64,000 nucleotides of DNA from assembly GCA_030248195.1 (NCBI GenBank), contig JASAND010012426.1, positions 32,348-96,347 on the forward strand. Reading direction: 5' to 3'. Made by a program: the position numbers and the translations under genes. This DNA is from Trissonchulus latispiculum. Lineage: Eukaryota; Nematoda; Enoplea; Enoplida; Ironidae. The first letter of the stretch is position 1. The number at the start of each line of letters is the position of its first letter. A model generated the notes under the pieces. The model was given only the letters and a program-made list of their open reading frames with translations, was not told where the DNA came from and did not search any database. Of this stretch, positions 60,001 to 63,000 are shown piece after piece.

Positions 60001-63000
60001 AACTTGTTAGAAATCAGCTGAAATAGGAAATTGTTTAAAAATTCGTTGCTGGGGCAATTTAAGCCGTAGCCACAAAAACGTTATATCGTTGGATTCAGCT
60101 CAGATTAAACTTTATGATAATGTTATTTTTACCCACTTTTGCTGGATTCGCATTGTCGAAATTTTGGGTCAAAAAGTGGTATTTTTCGAAAAAATCTATT
60201 TTCAAATTTTGAGAAACCACTTATATCACATGAAAGCTGACACGTAAGCGGTCCTGAAAATCCAATTTAAAAAGATTTGCATTGAGTGAGTCGCGAGTAA
60301 TGGCCAGTCAAAGTTGGAAAAGCGGCAAAGATCAAAGGATTTTGAAAATCGAAAAAATTGAATAACTATTGCAATTTTTGACGAAATCAGCTGATATTTG
60401 GGATTCAATATGTCTGTGACATAGGCTAATTTTCCACCGAACAGCTAGTTCCTGGTTTCTACTGTTCTTTCAAAACTTAAAAAATCGGCTTCTTTTGACG
60501 AATTTTAATTTTTTAAAAAATTTTTTTCAACCAAAAGAAAGTTCATGTCATGACGGTTCAGAAAATATATACATTGCTGCAGCAAAAATGTACCGGTAGT
60601 TCAGTATAAACAAAACAATTTCGCTCCCTACATTTTTTGGTCATACTTTAGAAATTGGTGCGGGCTTAGCCAAGTGGTTACTTCGCAGTCTTTGTTTCTT
60701 CAAGTTTATACACTTAAGCGGTTCACCCCTGTTTGTAGTTGTATTCTGACCACTGGCGCAGTCCCGCACTTTTGTCTCTTATCTGAATCTAAAGTTTTGA
60801 GGTCTGTCAAAAAATCCCTTACCTTAAAAATTACAGTTAATAATAATTTTTTAAGTCACGACGCGACAGGTCCTGGTTCGAATCTCCTTTCGGTCCTAAT
60901 TTTTCTGTTTGCTTTTCTATTTTTAAGTCTGATAACTTTCAGCGAGAACAGGTAAACTTAGTCGACTCGAAACTACTGGCTTACTTACTTACTGGCGAAA
61001 CTACTCCGTTCGTTTACTTGAACTTAAATTAAATATTAAATTAAATACGCCATTAAATTATTAAATTAATTAAGTATTAAAATTATATAAATTAAATCAA
61101 ACCATTAAATATGCCTTCCTGAAACGTAAACTAGAAATTTCCTGTAGAAATTACAAGATTTAAACCGTTATTTTTCTGAACCATTCGCATCAAACATCTA
61201 CAAAACTGATCCTTCTAGTTTCTGGTAGAATTTACTAATGGCACGGCATCCATTTCAATCAGAGCTGATCAACTTCAAATTAGTACGTTGATATCAAAAC
61301 ATTTAGCCAATAAATTTAATTAATTAACTAGTTAATTAACCTAATTTTTGAGATACACTCATCCAATGAGTTAGTAGATTCCATCAACCAGCCTTGTTTC
61401 TGGCGCTTTTCTAGGGCTTGTCGATCCACCTACAGAAAACAGAAGTGAACGTTAGGTAATTGTAATTTTTGATTTTTTAAATTTTTTAAAAATTTAGTTA
61501 ATGCAACCTGAATGTGCTATCGTGTCAATTTTAGCAGACGAATATTCACTTCTGTCTCTTTCGGTTTAAAATCTTCTTTCTGCACACAACTAGACACTAC
61601 ACAGCTTTAGGCGGGCTACTTTCCACAAATAATTAATTCATTATTTAATTAACTAATGCAACAAAGCCCTAGGCTAAATAGCATTTCAGTTTAAGAACAA
61701 AATTAGGTCACGTGTACTTAATTGCTATTGGGCTAGTGCTCTATGTCAGCCAACATGTTTTTTAAAGGCAAGTTGAAAAAATTTATTACAACGAGGAATC
61801 GAACCTCGGACTACCAGATCCTGAGTCGAACGCCCTAACCACTCGGCCACCACAGTACACTTTTATATTCTTTCATTATCTGTTGCCAGCTTACCTCAGC
61901 CACAACGCAGATGCAGCCAGCAATGACGCTGGCCTTGGGCTGGGCCCCACTCATCCCGCCAAGGCCCGAGGTCACAAAAACCTTCCCGCTCAAATCGTTG
62001 GTGTTCAAATACTTTCGCCCGGCATTCATGATTGTTATCTGGCAAAAACAGATGGGTAAACAAAGTATCACTAGAAAACGATTAACGAAATAACTTTCAC
62101 TATTCAGAGCCTTTCAGCAACTGAAACCGTTGACATAAACAGTGTGTTTTTAGTTGTCAGAGTTTCGAATTAGTAAGCTACTAGTGTTTGAGTCCGGCCA
62201 GGCCGCCGACCAACGACCAAACAAGTCCTTGGGGCGTAGCTGGAGGGCTTCATCCCCCTAGACCTGGAACTCACCCCCGCGGGGTAGCTCCCCTCCCTCC
62301 ACCCAACAGAATCCGATTTTTCCGTGTTTTTGGCAAAAAATTCGTGAAAATACGGTTCAGCCCCTCCCACAAATTCCCCCTCGCTCGCAGGCCACCGGCC
62401 GCGTTGCAAATGTAAAACTCAGAAATTTAAAATTTATGGCAACAAAGCTTAGGGTCTCGGCCTTTGAAAATATTCACACATGTAGTCTAGAATTTAGTTT
62501 CATACTCTTTCTCCTCAACATTTTCCTGCTCCAGCGGCGACAGTACCAGGACAAAAACTGAATATGCGTCATGGTCTTGGTTTGCTAGCTCTAACTGCAT
62601 TTACACAAAAACTGTAAAACAAGCCTGGTTTTAGGCTGGCCTGTGCAGTCATTGTACACGTAAACCTACATTTTTCTAATATAACATCCGAAAATGAATA
62701 TATATCTTAGAAGTCATAATTGCTGCACTGCAAAGTTGGCCGGCCCAAGAGCTTACCGGCCGCCGGCTGGCAATCGACTGGCCGAAGAAACCCCGGCGGG
62801 TCTCAAACACTACTAACTACTAATACTTATCGAGTCTCAGCAAACGGTTTCTTTTCAACGAAAAATGGATGATTGTGTCAAATCTAGTGCTTAAAGAAAA
62901 TTCACCACTATATTTTGACTGATCCCTGGGCAATTTACCGAATTTGTCAAGGGGTAGAAGCCAGTCAGGTGGAGTTGTGTCACAGTACCCCCATTACGGT